This document shows, piece after piece, positions 44,966-53,957 of a stretch of 64,000 nucleotides of DNA. The stretch is taken from the NCBI GenBank assembly GCA_016722945.1, contig JAEQMT010000010.1, positions 1 through 64,000 of the forward strand, in the 5' to 3' direction. Below the pieces are notes generated by a model. It ran no database searches. It had not been told where the DNA came from and saw only the letters and a program-made list of their open reading frames with translations. How positions within the stretch are numbered: the first letter of the stretch is position 1; the number at the start of each line of letters is the position of its first letter. This DNA comes from Desulfofustis sp. PB-SRB1 (GTDB lineage Bacteria; Desulfobacterota; Desulfobulbia; Desulfobulbales; Desulfocapsaceae). Both the position numbers and the translations under genes were made by a program.

Positions 44966-46003
44966 GGGGTCAAATCTTTAATCTTGACAAATACATTTTT
45001 TCCGTTTTACTACCTATCATGGCCCGACCACTTCGTATACAGTTTCCCGGCGCGCTATATCATCTCATCAACAGAGGTAATGAGCGAAAGCCGATATTCA
45101 GAGATGATACAGACCGGCGCCAGTTTCTTGCTCTGCTCCGTCAGGCGCTTGACACATACTCTGTTATACTACACGGCTATGTGCTGATGAACAACCATTG
45201 GCATATGCTCGCTCAAACGTCGCTTGGCAATGTGAGTGAATTCATGCGCTATTTTAATATTTCCTATACCTCCTATTTTAATCGTCGCCACAACCGTTCA
45301 GGCCACCTCTACCAGGGCAGATACAACGCCTATTTGGTTGAGGAAGATGCATATCTCTCTCAGGTTTCAAAATATATCCATCTAAATCCGGTGAGGGTGC
45401 ATGGGATGAAAACAGCCCCGCCTGAGAAGCGGCGTGACCATTTATTCAGTTATCGATGGAGCAGTCTTCCCGGCTACATTCGAGTTGCCAGTCAGGAGGT
45501 TTTTGTTACCTATGATGCGGTGCTTGAAGATTATGGGGGTAATACCAGATACGGGCGAGCAGCATATAAAAAGGAAATCACCGAAGATCTCGTTGGCGGA
45601 CTGGATATAAGTAAAGATATCGTCGGCCAGGCAATTTTGGGTACCCCTGAGTTTGTATCTCGGATAAAGGAAACATATCTGAAGATCGGACTCGACCGGG
45701 AGCGCCCTGCCTTGAGGCAAATTCACAGATACATAGGCCGAGACACCATCCTTGACCAGCTTGCACTCGAGTTCGGCATAACAATTAAAGAAGCATCAAT
45801 TACCAATCGTCAAATTATAATGACCATGCTTTACAAATACGGTGGAATGACCAACAAAGAAATCGGTAGCCTGTTTAATTGTGATTACTCTACCGTGAGT
45901 CAGGGGCGCAAGCGATTGCGGTTGAAAGTCGAGAAAAATGAAAAACTGCGACAGCAGATTGCTGCCATTGAAAACAGTTTGTCAAGGATAAAGATTTGAC
46001 CCC
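44966..46003 (+). mobile_element. RAYT element with 26-bp inverted ends in the photorepair promoter
   Basis: The unit carries one gene and is bounded by inverted repeats: left GGGGTCAAATCTTTAATCTT (44966 on), right GGGGTCAAATCTTTATCCTT read inward from 46003, 24 of 26 matching. The right end overlaps the transposase stop codon. To the left the 14-mer ATCCAAAGGGGTCA is exactly repeated (44945-44958, 44959-44972). The unit sits between the divergent cry-DASH and DUF2256-photolyase genes. Confidence 0.82.
45019..45999 (+). CDS. REP-associated tyrosine transposase with DnaA-like C-terminal domain
   Basis: The 326-residue protein has an N-terminal Y1 (HUH) transposase domain: MARPLRIQFPGALYHLINRG, the metal-binding HxH in MNNHWHMLAQT and a tyrosine-rich helix (YTSYFNRRHNRSGHLYQGRY). 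It acts on single-stranded hairpins. The C-terminal ~95 residues (RQIIMTMLYKYGGMTNKEIG, then CDYSTVSQGRKRL) look like the DNA-binding domain of DnaA. The gene is intact and its stop lies within the right terminal repeat. Confidence 0.88.
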   Translation: MARPLRIQFPGALYHLINRGNERKPIFRDDTDRRQFLALLRQALDTYSVILHGYVLMNNHWHMLAQTSLGNVSEFMRYFNISYTSYFNRRHNRSGHLYQGRYNAYLVEEDAYLSQVSKYIHLNPVRVHGMKTAPPEKRRDHLFSYRWSSLPGYIRVASQEVFVTYDAVLEDYGGNTRYGRAAYKKEITEDLVGGLDISKDIVGQAILGTPEFVSRIKETYLKIGLDRERPALRQIHRYIGRDTILDQLALEFGITIKEASITNRQIIMTMLYKYGGMTNKEIGSLFNCDYSTVSQGRKRLRLKVEKNEKLRQQIAAIENSLSRIKI

Positions 46004-46041
46004 CTATGAAGCACGAATCAGTGCTCTACTCTACCCCCCCC

Positions 46042-46188
46042 ATGAAGAAGTCTGATTTGCCCGTTAAGCTGTGTGCGGCATGCGGGCGGCCTTTTCGCTG
46101 GCGCAGGAAGTGGCGCGGGTGCTGGGATCAGGTCAAATACTGCAGCAAGCGGTGCCGAAACAGCCGCTCCGGGGGGCAGCTCTCATGA
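46042..46188 (+). CDS. DUF2256-family zinc-ribbon-like protein
   Basis: The 48-residue protein with two CxxC-type pairs (KLCAACGRPFRWRRKW and KYCSKRCR) matches DUF2256, a small family often found next to photolyase genes. It may be a zinc-binding accessory protein. The ATG at 46042 is the second Met of the frame; the upstream part is not conserved. Its TGA overlaps the start of the photolyase gene, so the two are coupled. Confidence 0.83.
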   Translation: MKKSDLPVKLCAACGRPFRWRRKWRGCWDQVKYCSKRCRNSRSGGQLS

Positions 46189-47714
46189 CGACGCTTCGCT
46201 TGATTCTGGGCGATCAACTCAATCACCGGCATAGCTGGTTTGCATCCGTTGATGAGACGGTGATATACTGTCTGTTCGAGATGCGCCAGGAGACCGATTA
46301 CGTTGTCCATCATATTCAGAAGGTTACCGCGTTTTTCCTGGCTATGCGGGCCTTTGGCGCGGAACTTACCGACGCCGGTCACCGGGTCTACTATCTGCGT
46401 CTGGATGATGAACAAAATAGCCAGGGACTGGAAGAAAATCTGATACGCACTATCAAGCGGCATAAGGCCGACCGGTTTGAATACCAGTTACCCGATGAAT
46501 ACCGGTTGGATCGGCAGCTGGGCGATATCTGCGCACGGCTGCCAATCGCCACCGGGGCTGTCGATACCGAGCATTTTTTTACCAAGCGGGCGGCGGTGGA
46601 CACTTTTTTCGGTGCAAAATCGTATCGACTGGAAACGTTCTACCGCCATATGCGCCGCACCCACGACATCCTCATGGATGACGGCAAACCTGCCGGCGGG
46701 TCATGGAATTACGACAAGTTCAACCGTAAAAAGCTGCCGGCCACGACGACACCGCCTGAACCACTTCTGTTTGCAAGCGATGCCGCTCACCTCACCGCTA
46801 TGCTGGCAAAAGAGGATGTCAAGACAATCGGTACGATGGCCTTGGATACCTGCACCTGGCCGGTCACCAGAGATGAGTCCATAGCCTTGTTGGACTATTT
46901 TGTTGCCGCCTGTCTGCCCCATTTCGGTCAATATCAGGATGCCATGACCACCAGGTCGTGGTCGCTTTTTCATGCACGGCTTTCGTTTTCGCTCAATACT
47001 AAGCTAATCAGCCCGTCCGAGGTAATAGAAAAAGCAGTTACGCGGTGGCAACAGCGCCCCGATGAGATAACCATTGCCCAGATCGAGGGGTTCGTCCGCC
47101 AGATTCTCGGCTGGCGGGAGTATCTGCGCGGGGTCTACTGGGCAAGGATGCCTCAGTACCGGACACTTAACTATCTGGAGCACCGCAATCCGCTGCCCTC
47201 ATGGTACTGGAGCGGTGAAACGAAAATGGCGTGTCTGCATCATTCCATCTCGCAATCGCTGCAATACGCCTATGCCCACCATATTCAACGGCTGATGTTG
47301 ACCGGTAACTTCGCCCTGCTGGCCGGGGTGCACCCCGATGCGGTGGATGAGTGGTACCTGGGCATCTATATCGATGCCATTGAGTGGGTGGAGATGCCCA
47401 ACACCCGCGGCATGAGCCAGTTTGCCGATGGCGGGGTGGTGGGCACCAAACCATACTGCTCCAGCGCCAACTATATAGACAAGATGAGCGATTATTGCAG
47501 CACGTGCCAGTACCTGAAAAAAGAACGGATGGGCATTCGCGCCTGCCCGTTCAACACCCTCTACTGGCATTTTTATGATCGCCACCGGGATAAACTGGCC
47601 AACAATCCCCGTATCGGCATGGCGTATCGCACCTGGGATAAGATGGAGAGTTCCCGGCAGAAAGGTATTCTTGCCCAGGCTGAAACCTACCTTGCCGACA
47701 TAGAGTCCTTGTGA
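46185..47714 (+). CDS. Iron-sulfur bacterial cryptochrome/(6-4) photolyase (PhrB-like)
   Basis: The ~509-residue protein of the FeS-BCP/CryPro family has an N-terminal LRLILGDQLNHRHSWF domain and a C-terminal FAD domain (WREYLRGVYWARMPQY, NPLPSWYWSGETKM). The four [4Fe-4S] ligands are spaced C-x12-C-x2-C-x12-C around CSSANYIDKMSDYCSTCQ and ACPF near residues 425-460. Such enzymes repair (6-4) photoproducts. The start is at ATG 46185 (ATGA overlap with DUF2256); the longer frame is in another reading phase of that gene. Confidence 0.88.
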   Translation: MTTLRLILGDQLNHRHSWFASVDETVIYCLFEMRQETDYVVHHIQKVTAFFLAMRAFGAELTDAGHRVYYLRLDDEQNSQGLEENLIRTIKRHKADRFEYQLPDEYRLDRQLGDICARLPIATGAVDTEHFFTKRAAVDTFFGAKSYRLETFYRHMRRTHDILMDDGKPAGGSWNYDKFNRKKLPATTTPPEPLLFASDAAHLTAMLAKEDVKTIGTMALDTCTWPVTRDESIALLDYFVAACLPHFGQYQDAMTTRSWSLFHARLSFSLNTKLISPSEVIEKAVTRWQQRPDEITIAQIEGFVRQILGWREYLRGVYWARMPQYRTLNYLEHRNPLPSWYWSGETKMACLHHSISQSLQYAYAHHIQRLMLTGNFALLAGVHPDAVDEWYLGIYIDAIEWVEMPNTRGMSQFADGGVVGTKPYCSSANYIDKMSDYCSTCQYLKKERMGIRACPFNTLYWHFYDRHRDKLANNPRIGMAYRTWDKMESSRQKGILAQAETYLADIESL

Positions 47715-47891
47715 GTGCGCCTCTTCGGAAAATTCTTACCTTCCGCGGCTACTCATATCATCGGGTTTTTCTTGTTGGACTATTATTTGCCAACCAGAGC
47801 GAAATGGGATAGGGTTGCGCCTTTTCAGTATATTGCACACGTGGGCTTCGCGGTCTGCCGTGGTATTTTTTCTAAACGAGAGGGGATAAGG

Positions 47892-49238
47892 ATGAAAAAG
47901 ATCATTATCGTTGTGGCGGTGATTGCCGTCATTGCCGTTGCCGCGGTGCCGTTTGTCAATGGTCTGATAGCTGAGCGGGTGGTGCGCCAGGCCATTGACG
48001 ATGTCAACGAGACATATCAGGCCTACGGCATGGAGATGGGCGCCGAGATCGTGCGATATGATCGGGGCTATACCAGTTCCGAGATCGAGTGGAAAATCAA
48101 CCTTGGTACGTTTGGCGAGAGCTTTGGCGTTGATGACATAATCTTCGTGGACAGAGCCTCACATCAACTCAATGGGGTAACTACCCAGACCAGTCTGGAG
48201 AAAAACAAGTGGTATACCGATTTTGTAAGCACCTACCTCGATGGCGTCGAACCACTTACCATCACCACCACCTATCCCCTTGCTGGTGACGCGTCCACCC
48301 ATATCGACATCAACCCGTTTACCGCGAAAATTATCAACGAGGAAATCGGCCTTAACGAGCAAATTCAGGTAAAAGGTGGGAACATCGAGGTGTTTGCCGA
48401 CAAGGGTTTTGAAAATTTCACCACCACCATCGCATGGGACGGCCTGTCGGTACCGGAGCGGATGATGATCAATGATTTCACCGCGGAGTCGGAGCTGCGC
48501 CGGGTCACCTCTCTCATCTGGGATGGGACCACAACCTTTAATTTTGGTGAAATGAGCATTACCGCCCCTGAGAGCCCACCATTTGCCTTGCAAAACTATT
48601 CCGGTACAGTGGCGATGGTCTTTGATGAGGCTGCTCAGGCGCTGGACGGATCATATGAACTCGCCGTTGAGCGGATCGGCAGTGGCGAAGAGGATATTAT
48701 AGAAAACGGCTCCATTGTCATGGCCGTTAAAAATCTCGATGCTCAGGGGTATGAGGCCTATATGCGGGCGTATCTCAGCATGGTGGAGGGGATTCTGGCC
48801 AATCTTGATTTTACCGAGGATGACCCGGCCGTAATCGAGGAGGCCGTGCAGGCGCAGATGGCCGCCGCCGGTTTTCAGATGATGGCGGCCGCCGAAAAGC
48901 TGCTGAAGAAGGACCTGGAGTTTTCCATTACCGAATTCGAGGCCACCATGCCGGCCGGCCAGCTCTCCGGTTCCATGACCTTGAGACTGAAAGATGATAT
49001 CACTATTATGCAGTTGGCCCCGGTGGCCGCACAGCCAAGCATTGCCCTGGATTATATTTATCTGAAATCTGACCTGCGTATTCCGGTCTCCCTTGTGCCC
49101 GATCCGACCATGCTGGTTATGCCGCTTCACCCTATCATGCAGAGCGGATTCTTTGTGGAAGAAGGCGATGATCTGGTGCACGCGGCTGAAACCAGAGATG
49201 GTGCTCTGATGCTCAACGATATGGAGGTGTTACTGTAA
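47892..49238 (+). CDS. DUF945 (YdgA-like) family exported protein
   Basis: The ~448-residue protein has an N-terminal hydrophobic anchor (MKKIIIVVAVIAVIAVAAVPF) and the DUF945 pattern: IDDVNETYQAYGMEMGAEIVRYDRGYTSSEI and a long beta-rich body, consistent with a periplasmic lipoprotein- or AsmA-like barrel wall protein. Function unknown. The start is the ATG after AGAGGGGATAAGG, not the upstream extension. It stands alone. Confidence 0.83.
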   Translation: MKKIIIVVAVIAVIAVAAVPFVNGLIAERVVRQAIDDVNETYQAYGMEMGAEIVRYDRGYTSSEIEWKINLGTFGESFGVDDIIFVDRASHQLNGVTTQTSLEKNKWYTDFVSTYLDGVEPLTITTTYPLAGDASTHIDINPFTAKIINEEIGLNEQIQVKGGNIEVFADKGFENFTTTIAWDGLSVPERMMINDFTAESELRRVTSLIWDGTTTFNFGEMSITAPESPPFALQNYSGTVAMVFDEAAQALDGSYELAVERIGSGEEDIIENGSIVMAVKNLDAQGYEAYMRAYLSMVEGILANLDFTEDDPAVIEEAVQAQMAAAGFQMMAAAEKLLKKDLEFSITEFEATMPAGQLSGSMTLRLKDDITIMQLAPVAAQPSIALDYIYLKSDLRIPVSLVPDPTMLVMPLHPIMQSGFFVEEGDDLVHAAETRDGALMLNDMEVLL

Positions 49239-49389
49239 GTTTAGCAATCTTTAACTGTTAGATTAAGTTTTTACGAGTTAATCATTGTTTGACCGGCTCA
49301 TTTCGTACTCACTATGTGAGTTACTTGACATAAGTGGTTCATTGTCGGCGCCGTGGCGTCGTTCGTAAACATCGAGAAAGAGGAACGCT

Positions 49390-50556
49390 ATGAAAACAAC
49401 TATTACTATACTGCTTACCGTGGCCATAATGGCGGTCGGCCAGGCCGCGGTCGCCGAGCCGGTGAAGATCGGTATGATCACCACCCTGTCAACCAAGGCC
49501 GGCTATCTCGGCGAGGAGATCCGCGACGGCTTTCAACTGGCCATCGAACAGGAAGGGGGCACGCTGGGGGGAATTCCGGTGGAGTTGCTGGTGGAGGATG
49601 ACGGGCGCAAGCCGGAAAAGGGCATTCAGATTGCCGAGCGGTTCCGGACACGTGACGGTGCGAAGATTTTCACCGGTATCGTCTTTTCCAACGTGGCCAT
49701 GGCGGTGGTGCCCAAGCTGGTTCGCGAGGATGTGGTCTATCTCAGCGCCAACGCCGGCCCCTCCAAGCTGGCTGGTGATGGTTGCAGCCCCAATTACTTC
49801 AGCGTTTCCTATCAGAACGACAACCTCGACGAGGTGGTAGGGCAGTATGTCAGTGACGCGGGACATAAAAATGTCTATCTGTTGGCCCCCAACTATCCCG
49901 CCGGCAAGGACCATCTGGCCGGTTTCAAACGATATTACGACGGTGAAATCGTTGCCGAGGTCTACACCAAGCTGGGTCAGGCCGACTATGCCGCCGAGAT
50001 TGCCGCAATCCGGGCGGCTGAACCGGAGGCGGTGTTCTTCTTTCTGCCCGGCGGCATGGGGATCAACTTTCTCAAGCAGTACGCCCAGGCCGGCCTTAAC
50101 GAAACGATTCCGGTATATGGTCCGGCATTTTCTTTTGACGAGCGGATCCTGGGCGCCGTGGGCGCCGCGGCGCTGGGGGTGAAAAACGGCTCCCAATGGA
50201 CCCATGATCTGGATAATCCGGCCAACATCCAGTTCGTTGAGGCTTTTCGGGCAAAATACGGTCGTACCCCGACCCTGTATGCCAGCCAGGGCTACGATAC
50301 GGCGCGGCTGATCGGCAGCGGACTGGCCGCGGTTGGCGGTGATCTCAGCGATCTGGAACCGTTTAAAGCGGCGTTGAGCGCGGCCGATTTCGATTCGGTA
50401 CGCGGAAATTTCGCCTTCGGCGCCAATCGGCATCCCATTCAGGATCTCTATATCCGTGAGGTCGTGCAGACCGAAGACGGCACCTTTACCAATCAGACCC
50501 TGGAAAAAGTATTTAGCAATCACGTGGACGCCTACGCTGAATCCTGTCCGCAATAG
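49390..50556 (+). CDS. Branched-chain amino acid-type ABC transporter substrate-binding protein
   Basis: The 388-residue periplasmic binding protein has a signal peptide (MKTTITILLTVAIMAVGQAAVA) and type I periplasmic-binding fold: VKIGMITTLSTKAGYLGEEIRDGFQLAIEQEGG, DDGRKPEKGIQIAERF, LYASQGYDTARLIGSGL. It is the receptor of the LivHMGF transporter that follows. The ligand may be an amino acid or an aromatic or small organic acid; the sequence does not decide. AGAGGAACG precedes the ATG. It is part of a five-gene operon. Confidence 0.9.
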   Translation: MKTTITILLTVAIMAVGQAAVAEPVKIGMITTLSTKAGYLGEEIRDGFQLAIEQEGGTLGGIPVELLVEDDGRKPEKGIQIAERFRTRDGAKIFTGIVFSNVAMAVVPKLVREDVVYLSANAGPSKLAGDGCSPNYFSVSYQNDNLDEVVGQYVSDAGHKNVYLLAPNYPAGKDHLAGFKRYYDGEIVAEVYTKLGQADYAAEIAAIRAAEPEAVFFFLPGGMGINFLKQYAQAGLNETIPVYGPAFSFDERILGAVGAAALGVKNGSQWTHDLDNPANIQFVEAFRAKYGRTPTLYASQGYDTARLIGSGLAAVGGDLSDLEPFKAALSAADFDSVRGNFAFGANRHPIQDLYIREVVQTEDGTFTNQTLEKVFSNHVDAYAESCPQ

Positions 50557-50614
50557 AACCATAGAACCCGGCGGTGCTTTATAACAAAAAGCGCCGCCGG
50601 CCACCATCAGCGCC

Positions 50615-51529
50615 ATGCTGTTTTTCGTTGAACAAAGCCTCAACGGCCTGCAACTGGGAATTACCCTTTTTCTGATGTCCGCCGGCCTCACCCTGGTGTT
50701 CGGCATCATGCGGGTGATCAATCTGGCGCACGGCTCGTTTTATATGATCGGCGCCTACTGCGGGGCAACCACCATGGCCGCCACCGGCTCCTTTCTGCTC
50801 GCCATCGGTGCCGCTTTGATCGGCGCGGCGTTGGCCGGAATGGTGGTGGAGGTGCTGGTATTGCGGGTTTTATATCGGCGCGAACATCTCGATCAGGTAT
50901 TGGCGACCTTTGGCCTCATTCTCTTTTGTAACGAATTAACCCGCATTATCTGGGGGCGCCAGCCACTGTTCATGGATGTGCCGCCGTGGCTTGGCGGCAG
51001 TATTGAACTGTTGCCGGGACTGATCTATCCTATCTATCGTCTGGCAGTGATCGGCGTCGGTGTGGCGGTGGCGCTTTTTCTCTGGTTTTTATTCTCCCGC
51101 ACCCGGCTGGGCATGCAAATTCGTGCCGGGGCGGAGAATCGCGAGATGATCGGTGCGCTCGGCGTCAATATCCGGTTGCTCTACACCCTGGTCTTTGGGT
51201 TGGGGGCTATGCTGGCCGGGCTCGCCGGTGTCATGGCCGGGCCGATCATGGCAGTGGAGAGCGGTATGGGCGAAGATATCTTGATCCTTACCTTCGTGGT
51301 CATCGTCATCGGCGGTATCGGCTCCATCCGCGGCGCCGTGGTGGGGGCGCTGCTGGTGGGGGTGGTCGATACCATGGGCCGCGTTTTTCTACCGAGTCTG
51401 TTCAGGATTGTCTTCAGTAACGCCTACGCCGATTCGGTTGCCGCCTCACTCGCCTCCATGGCCATCTACCTGCTGATGGCGGCCATTCTCATCTGGCGCC
51501 CACGCGGCCTGTTTCCGGCCCACTCCTGA
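50615..51529 (+). CDS. livH: Branched-chain amino acid ABC transporter permease, LivH type
   Basis: The 304-residue permease has eight hydrophobic segments and the LivH pattern QLGITLFLMSAGLTLVFGIM, INLAHGSFYMIGAYCG and LGMQIRAGAENREMIGALGV. It forms half of the membrane channel with LivM. Its TGA overlaps the ATG of livM by one base (TGATG). Confidence 0.92.
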   Translation: MLFFVEQSLNGLQLGITLFLMSAGLTLVFGIMRVINLAHGSFYMIGAYCGATTMAATGSFLLAIGAALIGAALAGMVVEVLVLRVLYRREHLDQVLATFGLILFCNELTRIIWGRQPLFMDVPPWLGGSIELLPGLIYPIYRLAVIGVGVAVALFLWFLFSRTRLGMQIRAGAENREMIGALGVNIRLLYTLVFGLGAMLAGLAGVMAGPIMAVESGMGEDILILTFVVIVIGGIGSIRGAVVGALLVGVVDTMGRVFLPSLFRIVFSNAYADSVAASLASMAIYLLMAAILIWRPRGLFPAHS

Positions 51530-52512
51530 TGCACATCACCAGAGAACGGCTCATTGTCTATGGCGGTGTTCTGTTTTTTGCACTGCTGCCACCGGTGGCC
51601 TCGTTTTTTGGCGAACACTACCTGATCTCCCTGTTTACCAGGGCAATGATCTACGCCCTGGCGGCGGTGAGCCTTGATCTGCTGCTGGGCTATGGAAAGA
51701 TGATCAGCCTGGGGCATGCCGCTTTTGTCGGCATAGGCGCCTATGTGGTGGGCATCATGTTCTTTCATGCGGCGGATGACAGCCTTTTGTTCGGCTTTAT
51801 CGGCGGCAGCGAGAACGCGCTGGTGGTGTGGCCGGCGGCGGTTCTTGTCAGTGCGATGGGGGCATTGGTAATCGGCGCGCTCAGTCTGCGTACCAGCGGT
51901 ATGCACTTTATCATGATTACCCTGGCCTTTGCCCAGATGCTCTTTTATTTTGCCGTCGGCCTGGAGACCTACGGCGGCGATGACGGGTTGCCCATGTGGA
52001 ACCGTAACCGGCTGGCAGGCCTTGATCTGGCTGACAAACTCCATTTCTACTACGTCTGTTTTTTCTTGATGAGCGTATTTATCTTCTGCTGCACACGGCT
52101 GGTACGCTCACGTTTCGGCCTTGTTCTGCGCGGAGCAAGCACCAATACACGGCGTATTCGTGCCCTTGGCGTGCACGACGTTTCCTATAAACTTGTCTGC
52201 TTTGTCATCGCCGGCGCCGGCGCCGGTCTGGCCGGGGCACTGCTGGCCAACCAGAGTGAGTTCGTGAGCCCGGGGCTGCTGCACTGGGGCCTGTCCGGCG
52301 AACTGATGGTCATGGTGTTGCTGGGTGGGCTGGGGACCTTGTTCGGCCCGGTGCTGGGTGCCGTTTTGTTCCTGCTTCTGGAGGAATTTCTGGCTATCTA
52401 CACAGAGCACTGGATGGTCTATTTCGGCCCGGTGCTGATTATCGTGGTGCTTACCACGAAACGCGGTATCTACGGACTGCTGGTGGGAGGCGGCGGCAAC
52501 CGTGGGGGCTGA
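51529..52512 (+). CDS. livM: Branched-chain amino acid ABC transporter permease, LivM type
   Basis: The 327-residue permease has about ten helices, the LivM signatures LLLGYGKMISLGHAAFVGIG and RGASTNTRRIRALGVHDVSYK and the C-terminal GGLGTLFGPVLGAVLF. It overlaps livH by one base and the ATPase start by 11 bases. Confidence 0.92.
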   Translation: MHITRERLIVYGGVLFFALLPPVASFFGEHYLISLFTRAMIYALAAVSLDLLLGYGKMISLGHAAFVGIGAYVVGIMFFHAADDSLLFGFIGGSENALVVWPAAVLVSAMGALVIGALSLRTSGMHFIMITLAFAQMLFYFAVGLETYGGDDGLPMWNRNRLAGLDLADKLHFYYVCFFLMSVFIFCCTRLVRSRFGLVLRGASTNTRRIRALGVHDVSYKLVCFVIAGAGAGLAGALLANQSEFVSPGLLHWGLSGELMVMVLLGGLGTLFGPVLGAVLFLLLEEFLAIYTEHWMVYFGPVLIIVVLTTKRGIYGLLVGGGGNRGG

Positions 52513-53248
52513 AATCCTCGCCGTCAAACGGCTGAGAAAATCGTTCGGTGCGGTGAGGGCCTGCCAGGATCTGAGCTTCACCGTACAACGGGGCGTCATT
52601 CATGCCCTGATCGGACCCAACGGGGCCGGCAAGACCACGGTGGCCAATCTGCTGAGCGGCGAGCTTCGACCCGATGGCGGGCACATCATCTTTGCAGGCG
52701 CCGATATCACTACTCTGAAAACCTATCAGCGGGCCCGCATCGGCCTGGCTCGCTCATTTCAGATCACCCAGGTCTTCGAGGAACTCAGCGTTGCCGAAAA
52801 CATGGCTCTTGCCATTCTCGCCAACGAGGGTGGCAATTTCAGATTCTGGCATGACGCACTGTGCAGTCCAGTGGTGCTGGAGAGGCTGCCGCTTGCTTTG
52901 GAGCGTGTCGATCTTGTTGCCCAGCAGAAGATGGCCGCCAAACATCTCTCCCATGGCGAACGTCGCCAACTCGAGGTGGGCATGGCCCTGGCCGGCCGGC
53001 CTACCCTACTCATCCTCGACGAGCCCATGGCCGGGCAGGGGCCGGGCGGCACACGGGAATTGTCGAGGATAATCAAAGATCTGAAAAATGAGGTGAGCAT
53101 CCTGCTCGTTGAACACGATATGCAGGTAGTGTTCTCTCTGGCCGATCATATTACCGTGCTCGTCAACGGCGCCTGCATCGCCGACGGCCCACCGGAGGCC
53201 ATCAGGCAGGACGCGGCGGTGCAGGCTGCCTATTTGGGGAGACAATGA
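52502..53248 (+). CDS. livG: ABC transporter ATP-binding protein, LivG type
   Basis: The 248-residue ATPase has Walker A IGPNGAGKTTVANLLSGE, Q loop, signature LSHGERRQLEVGMALAG, Walker B LLILDEPMAG and H-loop EHDMQ. LSHGE in place of LSGGQ is within the LivG range. The start GTG 52502 lies inside livM. Its TGA overlaps livF (ATGA). Confidence 0.93.
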   Translation: MGAEILAVKRLRKSFGAVRACQDLSFTVQRGVIHALIGPNGAGKTTVANLLSGELRPDGGHIIFAGADITTLKTYQRARIGLARSFQITQVFEELSVAENMALAILANEGGNFRFWHDALCSPVVLERLPLALERVDLVAQQKMAAKHLSHGERRQLEVGMALAGRPTLLILDEPMAGQGPGGTRELSRIIKDLKNEVSILLVEHDMQVVFSLADHITVLVNGACIADGPPEAIRQDAAVQAAYLGRQ

Positions 53249-53952
53249 CCATGCTTGCCGTTTCCACTATCGATGGCTACTACGGTGACAGCCAGGTGCT
53301 GTTCGGGATTGATCTGTGTATCGGTGAAGGCGAGGTGGTCACTCTGCTGGGCCGCAACGGGATGGGCAAGAGTTCCACCATCAAGGCGGTCATGGGGTTG
53401 ATCAGGACGGGTAACGGCGACATAACCTTTACCGGAACCCGTATCGATCGCTGGCCCAGTTACAAGATTGCCCGGCTTGGTATCGCGCTGGTGCCGGAGG
53501 GGCGGCAGATTTTTGCCGGTCTCACCGTCTATGAAAACCTGATGGCCACTGCCGCCAATTATCGGAGCGTGGCTGAACCGTACCACCTTGATGACATCGT
53601 TACCATTTTCCCCCGCCTCAAGGAGCGGCTGCGTCATTACGGCAACCAACTCTCCGGCGGCGAACAGCAGATGCTGGCCATCGGCCGGGCGATGATGATC
53701 AACCCGCGGTTGCTGCTGCTCGATGAAGCCACCGAAGGGCTGGCGCCTCTGATCAGGCAGGAGATCTGGCGGGGTCTGAAGATATTGAAAGAAAAATCAT
53801 TGGCGATTCTCGTTATCGACAAGAACCTCACCGATTTGATGAAGATAGCTGATCGCCATTATATCATGGAAAAGGGCGCTATCGTCTGGAACGGTGATTC
53901 AGAAGCACTTGGCGCCGACCATGATATTCAGCGCCGCTATCTCGGGGTGTGA
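53245..53952 (+). CDS. livF: ABC transporter ATP-binding protein, LivF type
   Basis: The 235-residue ATPase partner has Walker A LGRNGMGKSSTIKAVMG, signature NQLSGGEQQMLAIGRAMM, Walker B LLLLDEATEG and IDKNLTDL in the switch region. It works as a heterodimer with LivG. It overlaps livG by four bases. Confidence 0.93.
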   Translation: MTMLAVSTIDGYYGDSQVLFGIDLCIGEGEVVTLLGRNGMGKSSTIKAVMGLIRTGNGDITFTGTRIDRWPSYKIARLGIALVPEGRQIFAGLTVYENLMATAANYRSVAEPYHLDDIVTIFPRLKERLRHYGNQLSGGEQQMLAIGRAMMINPRLLLLDEATEGLAPLIRQEIWRGLKILKEKSLAILVIDKNLTDLMKIADRHYIMEKGAIVWNGDSEALGADHDIQRRYLGV

Positions 53953-53957
53953 GAGCC

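Noticed and set aside
49489-50721. 410-codon minus-strand frame opposite the ABC substrate-binding gene.
   Set aside because: Antisense to a gene with a signal peptide and clear family motifs; no homology of its own.
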